Origin: an uncultured Bradyrhizobium sp.
Lineage (GTDB): Bacteria > Pseudomonadota > Alphaproteobacteria > Rhizobiales > Xanthobacteraceae
Assembly (NCBI RefSeq): GCF_936928535.1
Contig: NZ_CAKZHY010000093.1
Location: 1-64,000 of the forward strand
Direction of reading: 5' to 3'
Length of the DNA stretch: 64,000 nt
Each line of letters begins with the position of its first letter. The first letter of the stretch is position 1. Below the pieces are notes generated by a model. It saw only the letters and a program-made list of their open reading frames with translations. It was not told the DNA's origin and made no database searches. The position numbers were made by a program, and so were the translations under genes. Below, piece by piece: positions 25,974 to 36,218 of this stretch.

Positions 25974-27146
25974 TCAGACCGGGGCCACAGCCACCGGCCG
26001 GGGCCGGCTCACGATCACCAGGACCAGCGCCAGGACGACGAAGCCGACCGCCACGAAGCTTGTGCTGTGCAGCAGGTCGCGAGCAAACAACAGCCCTCCG
26101 ACGGCGGAGCCAATGGCCTGGCCGATATAGAGGACTGACGTGTTGAGCGCGACGGTTGCGGGCGCAAGCGGCGGGGCGGCCGCGACCAGCCGCACCTGCT
26201 GCATCGAATTGGTCGAGGCAAAGCCCAGTCCCCAGATCGCGACCCCGGTCGCCATCAGCACGAGCGTGCCGGCGCTCAGCGCCCAGCCGGTGATCCCAGC
26301 CAGTAACAGGCACGTGAACAGCAACGAGGTCCGGTACGGCCCCCAGGTATCGACGATACGGCTCGCCACGGCGACGCCGAGAAAACCGCAGACGCCGTAA
26401 ATGGCGAACACCACGCCGATCGCATCCGGGCTTGCGTCGGTCAGCTTCTTGAGCAGCGGACCCATGAAGGTGAACACTGCGAACTGCCCGGACATTTGCA
26501 GCATCGTGATCAAAAGCAGCAGTTGGATAGTCCTGCTGCGGCCAACCTCGCTCCAGATCTTCAGGTCGACCGGCGTACCCTTCAAGCCGGCCGGCAGCCG
26601 CACCAGCAGCAACAGGAAGCTGACACAGCCGAGCGCGCCGATCGTGCCATAGGCGGCGCGCCAGCCATAACGACTGGCGATGAACGTGATCAGCGGCAGG
26701 CCGACGGCGGCCGCAAGCGACCAGCCGAGAAAGATGTACGCGATCGTGCCCCCGCGCCGCTCCGCCGGCACGATCAGCGCCGCGGTGCCGGCGGCCTGCG
26801 GCGTGTACAGCGCGCCGATTGCGAGCATCACGAGGCGAATGACAAGCAGTCTTGCATAGTCAGGCGCAAAGGCAGAGGCGAGATTGCCGAACGCCAGCAC
26901 CGCAAGCGTGGTCGCGAGCAACATCCGCCGTTCAATGCGGCTGGTCAGCCAGGCAGTCAGCGGCGAGCCGATGCACAGCGTGATCGCGCCAAAGGTGATG
27001 AGCAGCCCCGCCGCATGGATGCTGGTGCCGAGCCCGCTCGACAATTCCGGCAGCATCCCCGCCGGCGCCAGCACCGAACAGCCAGTGACGAGATTGCCAA
27101 GCATCAGGGCTGTCGGGGTGAAGCGGCCGGCGCGGGGATATTCCAT
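25974..27146 (-). CDS. MFS transporter (AraJ/sugar-efflux type)
   Basis: A 390-residue membrane protein with about 12 helices. The loop 2-3 region reads LTSRIERRMLLATTLAVLAFG and helix 5 contains GWSLAAAVGLPLITFIASRYGWR, as in arabinose-efflux-like drug:H+ antiporters. It probably exports small molecules across the inner membrane. No clear ribosome site precedes the ATG at 27146. The frame stays open far upstream, antisense to thrS, but that part is not protein-like. Divergent from thrS. Confidence 0.88.
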   Translation of the reverse strand: MEYPRAGRFTPTALMLGNLVTGCSVLAPAGMLPELSSGLGTSIHAAGLLITFGAITLCIGSPLTAWLTSRIERRMLLATTLAVLAFGNLASAFAPDYARLLVIRLVMLAIGALYTPQAAGTAALIVPAERRGGTIAYIFLGWSLAAAVGLPLITFIASRYGWRAAYGTIGALGCVSFLLLLVRLPAGLKGTPVDLKIWSEVGRSRTIQLLLLITMLQMSGQFAVFTFMGPLLKKLTDASPDAIGVVFAIYGVCGFLGVAVASRIVDTWGPYRTSLLFTCLLLAGITGWALSAGTLVLMATGVAIWGLGFASTNSMQQVRLVAAAPPLAPATVALNTSVLYIGQAIGSAVGGLLFARDLLHSTSFVAVGFVVLALVLVIVSRPRPVAVAPV

Positions 27147-27332
27147 GCAACTGCATGTAGAGCAGCGCCGCGGCCAGTTAAAGGGCGTCGTCCGAAATAG
27201 TTGGCGCATCGCCTTGGCTTTTGCGCGCCACTTTCTTGGAAATGCCGGATTGCACAGGCCGAATCGCCTGATATATCGCTCGTTCCCGCTTACCTGCGCT
27301 CGTTCGCAGGAGTGAGCCTCAGGAGAAAAGCA

Positions 27333-29387
27333 ATGTCCGACCAGCCCAAAGACCAAGCCAAATCCGAATCCGGCTTTCAATATTCCCTCAGCAACCTGAA
27401 GCCCGTGACCCCCGCCGCCAAAGTCACCCTCACCTTCCCCGACGGCGCCCAGCGCCAATATGACCAGAACATCACCGGTCTCGATATCGCCAAGGGCATC
27501 TCGCCATCGCTCGCCAAGCGCACCGTCGCGATGGCGCTCGACGGTGTGCTCACCGACCTCAACGATCCCATCGAAGCCGACGCCAAGATCGAACTCGTCA
27601 ACCGCGACGATCCGCGCGCACTCGAACTGATCCGCCACGACTGCGCCCACGTGCTGGCGGAAGCCGTGCAGTCGCTCTGGCCGGGCACGCAGGTCACCAT
27701 CGGCCCGGTGATCGAGAACGGCTTCTACTACGACTTCTTCCGCAACGAGCCGTTCACGCCGGAAGACTTTGCCGCGATCGAGAAGAAAATGCGCGAGATC
27801 ATCGCGCGCGACAAACCTTTCACGAAAGAGGTTTGGGATCGCGAAAAAACAAAACAGGTGTTCCGCGACAAGGGCGAGGCCTTCAAGGTCGAACTGGTCG
27901 ACGCCATCCCCGGCACCGAGCCGATCAAGATCTACTACCAGGGCGACTGGTTCGATCTCTGCCGCGGCCCGCACATGACCTCGACCGGCAAGGTCGGCAA
28001 TGCCTTCAAGCTGATGAAGGTGGCCGGCGCCTATTGGCGCGGCGACAGCAACAACCCGATGCTGACCCGCATCTACGGCACGGCCTTCGCCAAGCAGGAG
28101 GACCTCGATGCTTACCTCAAACAGATCGAGGAAGCCGAGAAGCGCGACCATCGCAAGCTCGGACGCGAGCTCGACCTCTTCCACTTCCAGGAGGAAGGCC
28201 CCGGCGTCGTGTTCTGGCACCCGAAGGGCTGGACGATCTTCCAGCAGCTGATCGCCTATATGCGCCGCCGCCTGACCGGCGATTACAGCGAGGTCAACGC
28301 GCCGCAGATCCTCGACAAGGTGCTGTGGGAGACCTCGGGCCATTGGGGCTGGTACCGCGAGAACATGTTCGCGGCGCAATCGGCCGGCGACGAAGCCGAG
28401 GACAAGCGCTGGTTTGCGCTGAAGCCGATGAACTGCCCCGGCCACGTCCAGATCTTCAAGCACGGCCTGAAGAGCTACCGCGACCTGCCCATGCGCCTCG
28501 CCGAGTTCGGCGTGGTGCATCGCTACGAGCCGTCGGGCGCCATGCACGGCCTGATGCGCGTGCGCGGCTTCACCCAGGACGATGCGCATATCTTCTGCAC
28601 CGAGGAGCAGCTCGCCGACGAGTGCCTGAAGATCAACGATCTCATCCTATCGACCTATGCCGATTTCGGCTTCACCGGCGATCTCACGGTCAAGCTGTCG
28701 ACGCGGCCGGAGAAGCGCGTCGGCACGGATGCAATGTGGGATCACGCCGAGCGCGTGATGGCGACGGTGCTGCGCGAGATCCAGTCGCAGAACAACCACA
28801 TCAAGACCGAGATCAATCCGGGCGAAGGCGCGTTCTACGGACCGAAGTTCGAATATGTGCTGCGCGACGCCATCGGCCGCGACTGGCAGTGCGGCACCAC
28901 GCAGGTCGACTTCAACCTGCCGGAGCGGTTCGGTGCGTTCTACATCGACCATGACGGCGGCAAGAAACCCCCTGTCATGGTGCATCGTGCGATCTGCGGC
29001 TCGATGGAGCGCTATATCGGCATCCTGATCGAGCACTATGCCGGCAACTTCCCGCTCTGGCTTTCGCCGGTGCAGGCAGTGGTCACCACCATCACCTCGG
29101 AAGGCGACGAATACGCCAAGGTGGTGCTGGAGCAGGCGCGGCGCGCCGGTCTTCGGGTCGAGATCGACCTGCGCAACGAAAAGATCAACTACAAGGTTCG
29201 CGAGCACTCGCTGGCCAAGATTCCGGCGCTGCTCGTGGTCGGCAAGAAAGAGGCCGAGACGCATTCGGTCTCGGTCCGCCGCCTCGGCAGCGACGGCCAG
29301 AAGGTGATGACGACCGAGGAAGCCATTGCCGCCCTGGTCGACGAAGCAACCCCGCCGGACGTCCGGCGGGCGCGCGGCGCGGTCTGA
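27333..29387 (+). CDS. thrS: Threonyl-tRNA synthetase
   Basis: A 684-residue cytoplasmic enzyme that charges tRNA-Thr. In order: TGS domain (about 30-95), the editing and second additional domain (about 95-260), the class II catalytic core (about 295-570) with zinc ligands in [13 protein letters not shown], and the C-terminal anticodon-binding domain (about 575-675). AGGAGAAAAGCA before the ATG at 27333 rejects an upstream in-frame start at 27201. A stem-loop follows the gene. Confidence 0.97.
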   Translation: MSDQPKDQAKSESGFQYSLSNLKPVTPAAKVTLTFPDGAQRQYDQNITGLDIAKGISPSLAKRTVAMALDGVLTDLNDPIEADAKIELVNRDDPRALELIRHDCAHVLAEAVQSLWPGTQVTIGPVIENGFYYDFFRNEPFTPEDFAAIEKKMREIIARDKPFTKEVWDREKTKQVFRDKGEAFKVELVDAIPGTEPIKIYYQGDWFDLCRGPHMTSTGKVGNAFKLMKVAGAYWRGDSNNPMLTRIYGTAFAKQEDLDAYLKQIEEAEKRDHRKLGRELDLFHFQEEGPGVVFWHPKGWTIFQQLIAYMRRRLTGDYSEVNAPQILDKVLWETSGHWGWYRENMFAAQSAGDEAEDKRWFALKPMNCPGHVQIFKHGLKSYRDLPMRLAEFGVVHRYEPSGAMHGLMRVRGFTQDDAHIFCTEEQLADECLKINDLILSTYADFGFTGDLTVKLSTRPEKRVGTDAMWDHAERVMATVLREIQSQNNHIKTEINPGEGAFYGPKFEYVLRDAIGRDWQCGTTQVDFNLPERFGAFYIDHDGGKKPPVMVHRAICGSMERYIGILIEHYAGNFPLWLSPVQAVVTTITSEGDEYAKVVLEQARRAGLRVEIDLRNEKINYKVREHSLAKIPALLVVGKKEAETHSVSVRRLGSDGQKVMTTEEAIAALVDEATPPDVRRARGAV

Positions 29388-29420
29388 TCGTTGAAATCGA
29401 TCTAAACTCGCTTTCGGTTG

Positions 29421-29455
29421 CGGGCGTGCATGCCTATCTCGGCATGGCACGCCCG
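29421..29455 (+). terminator. Stem-loop after thrS
   Basis: CGGGCGTGCATGCC pairs with GGCATGGCACGCCCG, with one bulged base, around a seven-base loop. It lies 34 bases after the thrS stop codon. No T-run follows, so it may slow rather than fully stop transcription into the nitroreductase gene. Confidence 0.5.
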
Positions 29456-29480
29456 TCGTCCATCTGAAGAGGCCATCGCA

Positions 29481-30044
29481 ATGCTTGATGCCATCGAACT
29501 CCTGAAAACCCGCCGCTCGGTCAAGCCGCGCGAGATGACCGGCCCCGGCCCCTCGCCGGCTGAGCTCGAGACCATTTTGACCATCGGTGCGCGCGTGCCC
29601 GATCACGGCAAGCTCGCCCCCTGGCGCTTCATCATTTTCGAGGGCGATGCACGTCAGCGCGCCGGCGAAGTGATCGCCAAGGTCTTTGCCCGCAAGAATC
29701 CCGGCGCTCCTGCAGCCGATATCGAGACCGAGCGCAAGCGCCTGACCGATGCGCCGCTGGTGATCGGCATCGTCAGCTTCACCAAGCCGCATCCCAAAGT
29801 GCCGGCGTGGGAGCAGGAATTATCCGCAGGTGCCAGCGTCATGAATATCGTCACGGCCGCGACCGCGCTCGGCTACGGCGCTTGCTGGCTCACCGGCTGG
29901 TTCTCCTTCGATCGCGACGTGCTTGATGGCCTCGGCCTAAAGGTGGACGAAAAACTCGCCGGGTTCGTGCATATCGGCAAACCGACCAAGCCGAGCGAGG
30001 ATCGTCCGCGACCGGTCCTTTCCGAAATAGTCACGCGCTTTTAA
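29481..30044 (+). CDS. Nitroreductase-family FMN oxidoreductase
   Basis: A 187-residue protein of the nitroreductase fold. FMN contacts are expected from LKTRRSVKP near the start, RVPDHGKLAPWRF around residue 45 and the late segment ALGYGACWLTGW. It resembles the short YdjA-like class. Such enzymes reduce nitro or quinone groups with NAD(P)H; the natural substrate is unknown. GAAGAGGCC precedes the ATG at 29481. Confidence 0.9.
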   Translation: MLDAIELLKTRRSVKPREMTGPGPSPAELETILTIGARVPDHGKLAPWRFIIFEGDARQRAGEVIAKVFARKNPGAPAADIETERKRLTDAPLVIGIVSFTKPHPKVPAWEQELSAGASVMNIVTAATALGYGACWLTGWFSFDRDVLDGLGLKVDEKLAGFVHIGKPTKPSEDRPRPVLSEIVTRF

Positions 30045-30107
30045 TCGAAGTTTTGTTGACGCCTCTGACGTCTTGCGGCTTTGCTCCCTCGCGAGGGAGG
30101 AGCCCGG

Positions 30108-31376
30108 ATGAAGCGTCGTGAATTTCTGGTCGGGGCCGCAATGCTGGCCGGCACGATGGCGCGGAGCCGCGCCACCGACATCCCCGCTCCCGCACCCGAC
30201 AAGCTGCGAGGCATCACCGCGTTCTTCGAGAATGAGGTGACCACCGGCCGTTTACCGGGCGCGATCGTGCTGATCCACCAGCACGGCAAGCCGGTCTATT
30301 TCAAGATGTTCGGCGTGCGCGATGTCAGGACCCGCCTGTCCATGACGCCGGACACGATCTTCGCCATCCATTCGATGACCAAGCCGATCACCAGCCTCGC
30401 GGCGATGATGCTGATCGACGAGGGCAAGCTCGCGCTCACCGACCCCGTGTCGAAATACATTCCCCTCTTCGCCAGCACGAAGGTCGGAATGGAGATCACC
30501 AAGCCCGACGGTTCGATGGCGCTCGAGATGGTGCCGCCGGACCATCCGGTGACCATCAGGGATTTGATGCGGCACACCTCGGGCATCACCTACGACTACA
30601 TCGGCGGCAGGTGGGTCGAGCTTGCCTATAAGGCGGCCAATATCTTCGAAGGCCCTTTCAACAACCGGGAATTCGCCGACCGTATCGCGAGGCTCCCGCT
30701 GGCGCGCGAGCCGGGGACGCTGTGGCGCTACGGTCACTCCACCGACGTGCTCGGAAGCGTCATCGAGATCATCACCCAGCAGTCGCTCTACGATGCGCTG
30801 AAGCAGCGCGTCCTCGATCCGCTCGGCATGACCAGCACCAAATTCGCGTTGTCGACGCCGGACGAGTTCGAGCGGATGGCGCGGCCGCTGCCGAGCGACC
30901 AGATCCTGCTCAAAGGCGAGCGCGAACGTCTCGACCATCCGGAATGGCAATCCGGCGGCGGCGGCCTGCTTTCGACCATCACGGACTATCAACGCTTCGC
31001 GCAAATGCTGCTCAACGGCGGCGAATTCGACGGCAAGCGCTATCTCAGCCCGGCTGCCTTCAAGGACATGACGAGCGATCAGATCGGGCCCGGCTCCGGC
31101 GTCGAACGCGACTATTTTTATTTCCCCGGCGATGGCTTCGGTTATGGCTACGGCATTGCAGTACGAACCGATCCGGGCAACGCCAAACCGCCGCCGGCCG
31201 GTTCGATCGGCGAATTGAAATGGGACTCAGGCAGCGGCACCTATTTCGGCGTCGATCCAAAGCTCGATATGGTCTACATCCTGATGGAGCAGACCCAGAA
31301 CGAACGGGGCCGCATCACGCCCGCGTTCAAGGAACTGGTCTACGGGAGCTTTCCGCCCGAGCTAAGCCGCCCGTGA
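30108..31376 (+). CDS. Tat-exported serine hydrolase, beta-lactamase family
   Basis: A 422-residue protein with a twin-arginine start, MKRREFLVGAAML, so it is probably exported folded. The nucleophile motif is S89-M-T-K92 and the YxN-like site is in LWRYGHSTDV, where the canonical Asn is replaced. It is closer to EstB-type esterases than to true beta-lactamases. GAGGGAGGAGCC gives a strong ribosome site. The last 15 bases overlap the end of the convergent diguanylate cyclase gene. Confidence 0.88.
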   Translation: MKRREFLVGAAMLAGTMARSRATDIPAPAPDKLRGITAFFENEVTTGRLPGAIVLIHQHGKPVYFKMFGVRDVRTRLSMTPDTIFAIHSMTKPITSLAAMMLIDEGKLALTDPVSKYIPLFASTKVGMEITKPDGSMALEMVPPDHPVTIRDLMRHTSGITYDYIGGRWVELAYKAANIFEGPFNNREFADRIARLPLAREPGTLWRYGHSTDVLGSVIEIITQQSLYDALKQRVLDPLGMTSTKFALSTPDEFERMARPLPSDQILLKGERERLDHPEWQSGGGGLLSTITDYQRFAQMLLNGGEFDGKRYLSPAAFKDMTSDQIGPGSGVERDYFYFPGDGFGYGYGIAVRTDPGNAKPPPAGSIGELKWDSGSGTYFGVDPKLDMVYILMEQTQNERGRITPAFKELVYGSFPPELSRP

Positions 31377-33824
31377 GGGGCGCTGATCGAACTCGGCAAG
31401 CAGCTTTGCGATCTCGGCGGCCGGGCGCGCTGCACTGAACAGAAACCCCTGCACCTCGTTACAGCCTTCGGCGCGGAGCCAGTCGAGCTGATCCTCGGTC
31501 TCGACGCCCTCCGCGGTCGTGGTGATCTTGAGGCTGCGGCCAAGCCCCGAGATCGCACGCACGATCGCGACGCAATCGGGCCGCTGCGCCAGATCCTTCA
31601 CGAAGGAGCGGTCGATCTTGATCTTGTCGAACGGGAAGCTGCGGAGATAGCTGAGACTGGAATAGCCGGTGCCGAAATCATCCATGGAGATGCCGACACC
31701 GAGCTCGCGCAGTTGATGCAGGATCGCGAGGTTGGCGTCGGTCTCGGCCAGGAAGATCGACTCGGTGATTTCGAGCTCGAGCCGCTTCGGCGACAGGCCG
31801 GACTGCGCCAGCGCCGAGATCACGACCTGAACCAGATTGCGGCTGCGGAATTGCGCCGGCGACAGATTGACCGCGACCTTGACGTCGGAGGGCCACTTCA
31901 CCGCTTCCTGGCAGGCCTCGCGCAGCACCCATTCGCCGAGCTGGGTGATGAGGCCGATGTCTTCCGCGACTGGAATGAATTCCGCCGGCGAGACCATACC
32001 CTTGTCGGGGTGGCGCCAGCGCAACAGCGACTCGAAGCCGGAGATGCGGTCTGATGCGATCGACACCAGCGGCTGGTAGTGCAGCTCGAACTCGCCATTG
32101 GCAAAGGCGCGGCGCAGATCGACCTCCATGTCGCGGCGCTTCTGCGCCTGCAGGTCCATCTCGCGTTCGAAAAAATGGTGCACGCCGCCACCGTCGGATT
32201 TCGCCCGGTACAGCGCCATATCGGCGTTGCGCATCAGTTCCTCCGACGTCGTGCCGTCGCCCGGCGACAGCGCGATGCCGATGCTGGCACCGATCACCAT
32301 CTCCTGACCGTCGATGTCGTACGGCGCCTTCAGCAAATCGATCAGCAGCGTCGCGCAGGTGCTCGCCTCGTTCGGCGAAACGTCTGCGGCGAGGATCACG
32401 GCGAACTCATCACCACCAAGCCGCGCCGCGAGATTGGCGCCGCGAACAGCCGTGGTGAGACGTTCGGCCACTTCCTTCAACAGGCGGTCTCCGGACGGAT
32501 GCCCGAAGGAATCGTTGATGTTCTTGAACAGGTCGAGATCGATATAGAGCACGCCGACCCGCTTGCCGCCCGCCTGGTCGAGCGCCTGCTTCAGGCGTTC
32601 CCGGAAATATTCGCGGTTGGGCAGGTCGGTGAGACCATCGTGGTGCGCCATATAGGCGATCCGCGCTTCCGCCTTGCGCCGCTCGGTGATGTCGGCCACC
32701 GCAACCAGATAACCGTCGCGATCGTTGAAGAAGACGCGGCGGCCAAAGGTGAGCACTTCGATCTCGCTGCCATCGGCGCGCAAGTGACGCCAGTTGCGCG
32801 AGGAATGGTAGGTTTCCCCGATCCGCTCGAGCGCCTCGGCGTGGCTTTCCCACTCGTCCTCGGGCCAGATCTGGTGCAACTTCATGCGTAGGAAGGCGGC
32901 GCGACTGTAGCCGTAATGCTGGACCGCGGCGTCATTGACGCTGAGGAATTGCTTGGTTTCGGCGTCGAACACCCACATCGGCATCGGATTATTGTCGAAC
33001 AGCAGGCGGAACGAAGCGTCGCGTCGCTTCATCGCAGTGACATCGGAGATGGTCAGCGAAAGGACCTCGGCGAACGCCGTCGCGCTCATGCGCAGATAGC
33101 GGCCATCGCTCGTGATCTCGAGCTGCTCACCGCGGCCGCCCAAGACCGTCTTCAGCAAGAATTCCATGATTTCAGCCGCTGCCAGCAGCGTGGTGCCCTG
33201 GCCGATCTGGCGCCACAACAGGCCGCTGCTCGTCACATCAAGCAGCAACTCCGCGCTCTTGTTGTGATGCACGACCTGAAAATCGAACGGCTGACCGTTC
33301 GCATCGCGCAGCGTCGCCAGCGAGACCACGGCATCGTCGGTCGCCGAAAAGATCGCATCCAGCAGGTTGTACTGCGCGCCGCGCTCGTTGACATAGGCGC
33401 CGACCAGCGTCGCGCCCCAGCGCGAGGCGGTCGGCAGCGCCAGCAGATCGTAGGTCCTGACCATGCCGTCGCGCACGCAATGGGCGCTGGCCTGGTGCGG
33501 CCGTCCGTTCTTGAGCGCGCTTGCCACCGCTGTTGACAGCGCGGTTGCATAATCTGGCGGCAGCTCCTGGACCGGAATGTCCCAGCGCTCGTCGCCGAGC
33601 CATTTCTGCACGTAGCGTCCGCTGCGCGACAGTTCGAGCGTGCCCTCGCCCTTCAACAGTGCGATGTGATCGGCCAGCCGTCCAAGGCTGCCGAGCATCA
33701 CGTCTTCATATCGCGGCAGCCGGTCACCCGGCCTCAATGCGGCACGCCATTTGCGTTGAAGCACCGGGATGTCGTCAAACATTTCGGTGGCCGGTTTGCC
33801 CGGCATCTTCTTCGCGGCACTCAT
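31362..33824 (-). CDS. PAS-GGDEF-EAL cyclic-di-GMP signalling protein
   Basis: An 820-residue cytoplasmic protein. A PAS_5-like N-terminal segment (about 15-140) is followed by two further PAS-type domains (about 150-385). GGDEF (about 400-555) has an intact RLGGDEF, but its inhibitory site reads RGAN instead of RxxD. EAL (about 570-815) has ESLLR, EITES, DDFGTG and KIDRSFV, so phosphodiesterase activity is expected. It may be bifunctional. GGGGACTGCA precedes the ATG at 33824. Confidence 0.93.
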   Translation of the reverse strand: MSAAKKMPGKPATEMFDDIPVLQRKWRAALRPGDRLPRYEDVMLGSLGRLADHIALLKGEGTLELSRSGRYVQKWLGDERWDIPVQELPPDYATALSTAVASALKNGRPHQASAHCVRDGMVRTYDLLALPTASRWGATLVGAYVNERGAQYNLLDAIFSATDDAVVSLATLRDANGQPFDFQVVHHNKSAELLLDVTSSGLLWRQIGQGTTLLAAAEIMEFLLKTVLGGRGEQLEITSDGRYLRMSATAFAEVLSLTISDVTAMKRRDASFRLLFDNNPMPMWVFDAETKQFLSVNDAAVQHYGYSRAAFLRMKLHQIWPEDEWESHAEALERIGETYHSSRNWRHLRADGSEIEVLTFGRRVFFNDRDGYLVAVADITERRKAEARIAYMAHHDGLTDLPNREYFRERLKQALDQAGGKRVGVLYIDLDLFKNINDSFGHPSGDRLLKEVAERLTTAVRGANLAARLGGDEFAVILAADVSPNEASTCATLLIDLLKAPYDIDGQEMVIGASIGIALSPGDGTTSEELMRNADMALYRAKSDGGGVHHFFEREMDLQAQKRRDMEVDLRRAFANGEFELHYQPLVSIASDRISGFESLLRWRHPDKGMVSPAEFIPVAEDIGLITQLGEWVLREACQEAVKWPSDVKVAVNLSPAQFRSRNLVQVVISALAQSGLSPKRLELEITESIFLAETDANLAILHQLRELGVGISMDDFGTGYSSLSYLRSFPFDKIKIDRSFVKDLAQRPDCVAIVRAISGLGRSLKITTTAEGVETEDQLDWLRAEGCNEVQGFLFSAARPAAEIAKLLAEFDQRPSRAA

Positions 33825-34023
33825 TGCAGTCCCCAACGCACTTTTCCGGCGCATCCAAAGACCGGCCTGCTTAATGGCGTGTAAAAGGCCGCAGCCGCCA
33901 GTTCCGTTACAGTGATTATGACAGTTTTAAGTCGCGCGTTGGTTAGTGCGCGTTAGAGACTATGACGGTGGCTTGAAATACGAAGCGGAGGTTTCGTGCA
34001 CAGCTGCATCGCCGCCGCCATCA

Positions 34024-34884
34024 CTACTGCGCCTCCCCCGCCAACCTCTCAATCACGAGATCCAGTAGCGCGCGCAGACGCGCCAGCCGCTTGAGATCGC
34101 GGTGATAGCCGACATAGGTGTCGCGGCCCGGCGGGCTTGCGCCGATATCGAACGCGACCAGGCGGCGGTCGCGATCGCCGAGCGGACGCGGCAGCACGGC
34201 AAGACCGCCACCAGCGGCGCAAAGCTCGGCTTGCGCTTGCCTGTTGTTGCTGCGCGCGGCGATCTCCGCCTTCGGCAACGTGCGCTTCAGCCAGACGGCG
34301 TCGGGCATCTCGGCGAATTCCGCGTTCATGGTCACGACGCGGGTGTCGCTGCCATCACCGGGGCGCGGCGGCTTGCTGCCCTTCTTGCCGTAAAGCGCGT
34401 AGGGAATGTGGAGCAGCTTCCGGGAAATGACCTCGGGCTCGTTGAACGGCTTGATGCGAAAGACGAGGTCAGCTTCGCGCCGCGGCAGGCTGTAGAGCCG
34501 GGCATCGGTCAGGAGTTCGACTATCACCTTGGGATGGCGCTTGCCGAACGCCGCGATGGCAGGCGACAGCATCAGCGTGCCGAACCAGTCCGACGAGGAA
34601 AGACGCAAGGTCCCGTCGAGCTGCGTCGTAGACCCCGTCGCCTGCCGCTCAAGCGCGAGCGCCTCCTCCTCGATCCGCTCGGCATGGGCCAGCACGGCCG
34701 CGCCTTCGTCGGTGAGGACAAAACCGTCGGCCGTGCGCTGGAACAGCGCCTGCCCGAGCGCCTGCTCGAGCGCGCGCAGCCGGCGTCCCATCGTCGGCTG
34801 GGTCTGCCCGATTTTTCGCGCGGCAGCACCCAACGTGCCTTCGCGCGCAATCGCCAGGAAGATGCGCAGATCGCTCCATTCCAT
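34024..34884 (-). CDS. LysR-family transcriptional regulator
   Basis: A 286-residue protein with the N-terminal winged helix-turn-helix (about 1-60, containing LGAAARKIGQTQPTMGRRLR) and a periplasmic-binding-like effector domain (about 88-280). GAGGAAATCCG precedes the ATG. It diverges from the oxidoreductase gene at 34990 with 105 bases between, the usual arrangement of a LysR activator and its target. The effector is unknown. Confidence 0.92.
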   Translation of the reverse strand: MEWSDLRIFLAIAREGTLGAAARKIGQTQPTMGRRLRALEQALGQALFQRTADGFVLTDEGAAVLAHAERIEEEALALERQATGSTTQLDGTLRLSSSDWFGTLMLSPAIAAFGKRHPKVIVELLTDARLYSLPRREADLVFRIKPFNEPEVISRKLLHIPYALYGKKGSKPPRPGDGSDTRVVTMNAEFAEMPDAVWLKRTLPKAEIAARSNNRQAQAELCAAGGGLAVLPRPLGDRDRRLVAFDIGASPPGRDTYVGYHRDLKRLARLRALLDLVIERLAGEAQ

Positions 34885-34989
34885 CGGATTTCCTCTTCAT
34901 TCAAAAATGCACGAGTATCGTACATCCTTGTTTCTTCCCATACAAAAACTCATGGGCCTATTGGAGGCCGACAACGGAGCGAGACGACC

Positions 34990-35982
34990 ATGACGAGACC
35001 AGCGACGATGCACGCGGGCGTGCTGGAGTCCCACAACGCGCCCTTGCGCATCTCAACCATCTCCACGCCCGAGATCGGCCCGCGCGAGGTGCTGGTGCGT
35101 ATCCGCGCCAGCGGCGTCAATCCACTCGACACCAAAATCCATGCCGGCGCTGCGGCGCATGCGCGCCATCCGCTGCCGGCGATCCCCGGCATCGATCTCG
35201 CTGGCGTGATCGAGCAGACCGGAGACGAGGTCTCGCGGTTCAAGGTTGGCGACGAGGTGTATGGCATGACCGGCGGCGTCGGTGGCGTGCAGGGATCGCT
35301 CGCCGAATTCGCCGCTGTCGATGCCGACCTGCTGGCGCTGAAGCCTGCCAATCTGAGCATGCGCGAGGCCGCCGCCCTGCCTCTGATCTTCATCACCGCA
35401 TGGGAAGGCCTGATCGACCGTGCCGCCTTGAAGGCCGGACAGAAAGTGTTGATCCATGGCGGCGCCGGCGGCGTCGGCCATGTCGCTATCCAGATTGCAC
35501 GCGCGTTCGGCGCGGAGGTGTTTTCGACAGGCTCGGCCTCGCAACGCGCGACCATCGAAGGTTTTGGCGCCACCTTCATCGACCGCGAGGTCTCAGTCGA
35601 CGCTTACGTCGACGAGCACGCCTGCGGCCGCGGCTTCGACATCGTTTACGACACCGTCGGCGGCAAGGTGCTCGATGCGTCCTTTGCGGCGGTGCGCCGC
35701 TTCGGCCATGTCGTCAGCGCGCTCGGCTGGGGCACGCATGCGCTGGCACCGCTGTCGTTCCGCGCCGCCAGCTATTCCGGCGTGTTCACCCTGCTGCCGC
35801 TGCTCACAGGCGAAGGCCGTGCGCATCACGGGGAGATCATGGCGGAAGCCACGCGCCTCGCCGAGGCCGGCAAGCTGGTGCCGCTGCTCGACGCCAGGCA
35901 CTTCACGATGGAGAGCGTGGGCGAAGCCTATGCGCTGATCCGGGACCACGCCACCAAGGGCAAGCTGGTGGTCGATATCTGA
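34990..35982 (+). CDS. Quinone-oxidoreductase-like MDR enzyme
   Basis: A 330-residue zinc-free medium-chain dehydrogenase. The N-terminal catalytic domain has IRASGVNPLDTKIH and PAIPGIDLAG, and the nucleotide-binding domain has GGAGGVGHVAIQIARAFGAE, the NADPH site. Zinc ligands are absent, as in quinone oxidoreductases (QOR). It probably reduces quinones or enones. It is probably controlled by the divergent LysR gene. The frame extends far upstream but only antisense to that gene. Confidence 0.92.
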   Translation: MTRPATMHAGVLESHNAPLRISTISTPEIGPREVLVRIRASGVNPLDTKIHAGAAAHARHPLPAIPGIDLAGVIEQTGDEVSRFKVGDEVYGMTGGVGGVQGSLAEFAAVDADLLALKPANLSMREAAALPLIFITAWEGLIDRAALKAGQKVLIHGGAGGVGHVAIQIARAFGAEVFSTGSASQRATIEGFGATFIDREVSVDAYVDEHACGRGFDIVYDTVGGKVLDASFAAVRRFGHVVSALGWGTHALAPLSFRAASYSGVFTLLPLLTGEGRAHHGEIMAEATRLAEAGKLVPLLDARHFTMESVGEAYALIRDHATKGKLVVDI

Positions 35983-36023
35983 AGCGCAGTCGCAGGGCTG
36001 ACCATCCTGCGAGGCACGCGCGA

Positions 36024-36218
36024 CTAGTCCTCGCTGGATGCCGTGAAGCGGTTGCGCAGGTAAGCCTGCGAGAGCAGGAAGAACAGCGCGCGCTCGCCGT
36101 GATATTTGGCTGACGGCCGCGTGCGCTCGAAGCCATCGGCAAAGATCTTGCCGGACTGGTCGCAGACCTGCCACCGCCAACCGAACCGTTTGCGCCTGGT
36201 GAGGATCACTTCGAACAT
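36024..36218 (-). CDS. Small basic protein, 64 residues
   Basis: It begins MFEVILTRRKRFGWRWQVCD and ends LRNRFTASSED. Alternating strands and a helix with RALFFLLSQAYL suggest a compact fold. It is short and rich in Arg and Phe. The ribosome site is weak. The frame is open further upstream, but that part looks non-coding. It is convergent with the oxidoreductase gene. Function unknown. Confidence 0.6.
   Translation of the reverse strand: MFEVILTRRKRFGWRWQVCDQSGKIFADGFERTRPSAKYHGERALFFLLSQAYLRNRFTASSED

Noticed and set aside
27150..28589. Long open frame antisense to thrS, continuous with the MFS gene
   Set aside because: High-GC codon bias keeps antisense frames open. The translation is low-complexity and unlike a protein, and the MFS gene has its own start at 27146.
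34102..34989. Open frame upstream of the MDR oxidoreductase
   Set aside because: It is antisense to the LysR gene and has no domain. The conserved protein begins at 34990.
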